7,084 nucleotides of DNA, from NCBI GenBank assembly GCA_945885645.1, contig CAMCYV010000077.1:1-7084 (forward strand). Reading direction: 5' to 3'. Below, in pieces: positions 5,280 through 7,084 of the stretch (position 1 is its first letter; every line of letters begins with the position of its first letter). The translations under genes were made by a program, and so were the position numbers. This stretch comes from Bifidobacterium breve. Lineage in GTDB: Bacteria; Actinomycetota; Actinomycetes; S36-B12. The notes under the pieces were generated by a model that was given only the letters and a program-made list of their open reading frames with translations, was not told the DNA's origin and made no database searches.

Positions 5280-6116
5280 ATGCGTAGATCCAGAGCAGCA
5301 ATCCTCGCCGGAATGGGGCTTGCGGCGATTGCGCTGGCCGGCTGCAGCAACACCGACACCGGTGGCGCGGCTGAGCCCATGAATATTGGATCCATGGACT
5401 CCGGGATCACAACAAGCGAGTCAGTCTCATCTGGCTCATTCGATCAAAAGGCGGCCGATCAATACCTCACCCGCAATTCAAGTATTTCCTTACAGGGATC
5501 AAATGTGAGTGAGATGACCAACACTGTTCTTTCAATAACAACTGAGTTCGCCGGTGCTGTCTCGCAACAAGATATCCGCAACGAAGGCGAGTTGAGCTAC
5601 GCCACTCTTACGGTTCGCATTCCCGATACCGAACTTGAGCCATACCTAGACCGACTTGCTGCCGTCGGAGAAGTGACTTTTCTCAGTACGTCAACCACCG
5701 ACGTGACAACTACCGTAATTGATCTCGATAGTCGCATTGACACGTTAAACACATCGATCGCGACTCTCACCACACTTCAAGCTGATGCCACTTCTGTTGC
5801 AGACCTTGTCGCCGTGGAATCGGAACTCACGGCTCGGACGGCTGAGCGCGACTCACTTGTTGCGCAGCGTGAATTTTTGCAAGATCAGGTTGACCTTTCC
5901 ACCGTTTACATCAGCATCGCAGCTGATCCCGCAACAACGACCGACTCACCCAATTTTGTTCAGGGAATAGTTGACGGCTGGAACGCGCTCATAAACACGT
6001 TCGCTGCGCTCATTACTTTCGCCGGATTTATGGTGCCATTCATAGTGGCCTTGATCGTGATCGTGGTTGTCTTTGCGCTCATTCGCGGTGTCCTAAAGCG
6101 AGTGCGTTCATCTTGA
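5280..6116 (+). CDS. DUF4349 domain-containing lipoprotein
   Basis: The 278-residue protein starts with a lipoprotein signal peptide, MRRSRAAILAG...IALAGC, with lipidated Cys22 in the lipobox ALAGC. A low-complexity Ser/Thr/Gly linker runs to about residue 55. The DUF4349 domain follows: YLTRNSSISLQG and EFAGAVSQQD in the first part, ATLTVRIPDTELEPYLDRL (108-126), GEVTFLSTSTTDVTTTVIDL (130-149), then a helical hairpin or coiled coil to about 205 (SRIDTLNTSIATL ... REFLQDQVDLSTVYISI). It ends with a membrane helix at about 244-268 and a basic tail KRVRSS, so it may be tied to the membrane at both ends. DUF4349 has no established biochemical function that I know of. It is the only plus-strand gene, divergent from eno and convergent with the next lipoprotein, in the slot where mycobacteria have lpqU. 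Confidence 0.9.
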   Translation: MRRSRAAILAGMGLAAIALAGCSNTDTGGAAEPMNIGSMDSGITTSESVSSGSFDQKAADQYLTRNSSISLQGSNVSEMTNTVLSITTEFAGAVSQQDIRNEGELSYATLTVRIPDTELEPYLDRLAAVGEVTFLSTSTTDVTTTVIDLDSRIDTLNTSIATLTTLQADATSVADLVAVESELTARTAERDSLVAQREFLQDQVDLSTVYISIAADPATTTDSPNFVQGIVDGWNALINTFAALITFAGFMVPFIVALIVIVVVFALIRGVLKRVRSS

Positions 6117-6139
6117 TCGTGGGGTCCGACATGTCACCT

Positions 6140-6661
6140 TTAACATTGAAGTTGCCCCGCGAGACCGGTCAAAACCTTTTCCGCCGCGATCACAGAGTCA
6201 CGTGCTGACAGTGCGGCATCAGCCATGCCGAGAGTTTTTGAGAATGCATTTTCTTCTAACTGAGCATCATTGAATTTTTGTACCGCATCATCTTTTGCAC
6301 TAACTGCCGCGTCAAGGTCAGCCTGAAATTTTTGTTGTTCCGTCGTGTCGCTCTGAAGCGATTCCACTAGTTCATTCAGCAAGATGACCTGATTATCAAA
6401 CTCTGAGCTGAATGCCGAAACGAGATCTGGTTTAGCAATTAGATCAGTCACTGCCGTGGTTAATGAAGATTGCATTTGGTCAAGTACAGCGCAAGCATCG
6501 CTTGACTCTGCACTCGGCTGCGGATTCGAAGGTTCAACAGGTGTGTTAGCCACCGCTGGGTCTGACGAAAGGTTCATGTCATTAAGCACTGTATTTTCTG
6601 CTGAGCATGCGCTCAGCAGAAGAGGGAGAGCAAGAGCTGCGGCAATGAGTTGTTTATTCAC
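6140..6661 (-). CDS. Hypothetical lipoprotein with alpha-helical domain
   Basis: I do not recognise a family. The 173-residue product has a clear lipoprotein signal, MNKQLIAAALALPLLLSAC, with lipobox LLSAC and lipidated Cys19. A Pro/Ser/Asn-rich linker runs from about 30 to 54 (VEPSNPQPSAESS). The rest, 55-173, is predicted mostly helical with heptad-like spacing (LLNELVESLQSD, KFQADLDAAVSAKDDAVQKF). Cys57 at its beginning and Cys173 as the last residue could form a disulfide closing a helical bundle. The start codon is GTG (6659-6661) with no Shine-Dalgarno. A CCGTG/CACGG hairpin (6661-6679) overlaps it. The gene lies 66 bases behind mazG on the same strand and converges on the DUF4349 gene with only 23 bases between stops and no visible terminator. 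Confidence 0.78.
   Translation of the reverse strand: MNKQLIAAALALPLLLSACSAENTVLNDMNLSSDPAVANTPVEPSNPQPSAESSDACAVLDQMQSSLTTAVTDLIAKPDLVSAFSSEFDNQVILLNELVESLQSDTTEQQKFQADLDAAVSAKDDAVQKFNDAQLEENAFSKTLGMADAALSARDSVIAAEKVLTGLAGQLQC
6596..6621 (-). repeat. Perfect 11-bp hairpin over the lipobox codons
   Basis: TTCTGCTGAGC (6596-6606) and GCTCAGCAGAA (6611-6621) are perfect inverted copies around a four-base loop ATGC. The flanks can extend the stem through a T-G and a T-A pair. It falls inside the small lipoprotein gene over residues LLSACSAE, about 40 bases into the message. The regulatory meaning is inferred. Confidence 0.6.
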
Positions 6662-6727
6662 CGTGACATTGAAACACGGGAAGCCTCACAAACCTCAGAA
6701 GGTGCGCAAATGGCGCGGCGAAGCTCA

Positions 6728-7084
6728 CTACTCATGGGATTGAATCACCTGCATTCGGCGCAGGACTGCCTTTCGGACGGCGGCTTCAGAATCTAGGCCC
6801 TGCGAATTAGCCGAGCTCACCAAGGCAAACAGGTAATCACCCAATTGCTCCTCTGTGCTGAGGCCTTCGATCAGCTGATCTGTTTGCACCAAATATGCCG
6901 GGTCGGGAGCAGAAACAGATTTACTCCGAGAGATAAGTTTTTCCGCACGCATTAGTGCTGGTAAGGCTTCCGGGATTCCCTCGGTGACTGAATTCCGACT
7001 CTTTTCCTTTGCCTTACGCTGATGCCAATTCAGTTCCACCTCGGCTAAATCGTGCACTTGATTCTCAGTCTCCACCGACCCATC
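6728..7084 (-). CDS. mazG: MazG family nucleotide pyrophosphohydrolase (partial, C-terminal part)
   Basis: The C-terminal 118 residues are present and the frame is open to the right window edge, so the GTG at 7073-7075 is internal rather than a start. MazG hydrolyses (d)NTPs to NMP and pyrophosphate, clearing aberrant nucleotides and affecting stress signalling. Recognisable pieces are VELNWHQRKAKEKSRNS followed by EGIPEALPALMRAEKLISR, equivalent to the family's W-x-x-x-K-x-x-EK...DG(V/I)P-x-x-LPAL-x-x-A-x-KL segment that joins the two MazG domains. The second-domain remnant is EEQLGDYLFALVSSANSQGLDSE. This C-terminal domain is shorter and more diverged than in E. coli MazG, as usual in actinobacteria. 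The location upstream of eno agrees with the mycobacterial gene order and supports the assignment. The catalytic first domain (EExxE...ExxD) lies outside the window. Confidence 0.87.
   Translation of the reverse strand, partial: DGSVETENQVHDLAEVELNWHQRKAKEKSRNSVTEGIPEALPALMRAEKLISRSKSVSAPDPAYLVQTDQLIEGLSTEEQLGDYLFALVSSANSQGLDSEAAVRKAVLRRMQVIQSHE

Noticed and set aside
6128..6135. GACATGTC palindrome as a bidirectional terminator
   Set aside because: It is too short and has no loop to form a stable hairpin. It is compatible with chance.
1..7084. Mobile element, CRISPR array, toxin-antitoxin or defence system
   Set aside because: I found no integrase, transposase, repeat-spacer array, target duplication at the tRNA 3' end or defence-family motif. 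The window is mostly conserved chromosomal core.

Overview
The window looks like chromosomal DNA of a mid-GC actinobacterium. The main evidence is the block mazG ... eno - ftsB - DUF501 - ppx, which has the same order as mazG-lpqU-eno-Rv1024-Rv1025-Rv1026 in Mycobacterium tuberculosis (order recalled from memory). Supporting signs are the actinobacterial form of Ppx (DCGTN N-terminus), the DUF501 protein, the actinobacterial-type BI-1/YccA protein, a tRNA without an encoded CCA, GTG starts, and several starts that look leaderless. Base composition is moderate, about half G+C by eye, so a small-genome planktonic lineage is possible. The order and genus cannot be fixed from this sequence. I see no transposase, integrase, CRISPR array or phage gene.

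Layout from left to right, almost everything on the minus strand. A BI-1/YccA membrane protein runs off the left edge (1-546). A strong hairpin (612-641) follows an unrecognised four-helix membrane protein (662-1144). A 74-nt tRNA with a UAA anticodon (1216-1289) comes next, then a putative terminator (1391-1436). A secreted six-cysteine protein (1445-1963) lies 12 nt behind ppx (1976-2929). ppx overlaps the DUF501 gene (2917-3435), which overlaps ftsB (3398-3820), which follows eno (3856-5139). Across a roughly 140-base divergent control region, a DUF4349 lipoprotein gene (5280-6116) is the only plus-strand gene. It converges on a second small lipoprotein (6140-6661), and the C-terminal part of mazG (6728-7084) enters from the right edge.

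The eno-ftsB-DUF501-ppx-secreted protein set is tightly packed with overlaps and probably forms one transcript. It joins glycolysis (enolase), septation (FtsB) and polyphosphate/(p)ppGpp metabolism (Ppx). MazG, a nucleotide pyrophosphohydrolase, lies just upstream. The two lipoproteins occupy the place where mycobacteria carry lpqU, so this slot seems to hold different envelope proteins in different lineages.

The most unusual element is the tRNA. It has a Leu (UAA) anticodon, a Leu-like D-arm and A73, but only a five-base variable region instead of the long variable arm of normal bacterial tRNA-Leu. Also notable are a perfect 11-bp hairpin over the lipobox codons of the small lipoprotein, a perfect palindrome in the putative eno promoter, and a 9-bp inverted repeat that joins the tRNA 3' end to the ribosome-binding site of the next gene.
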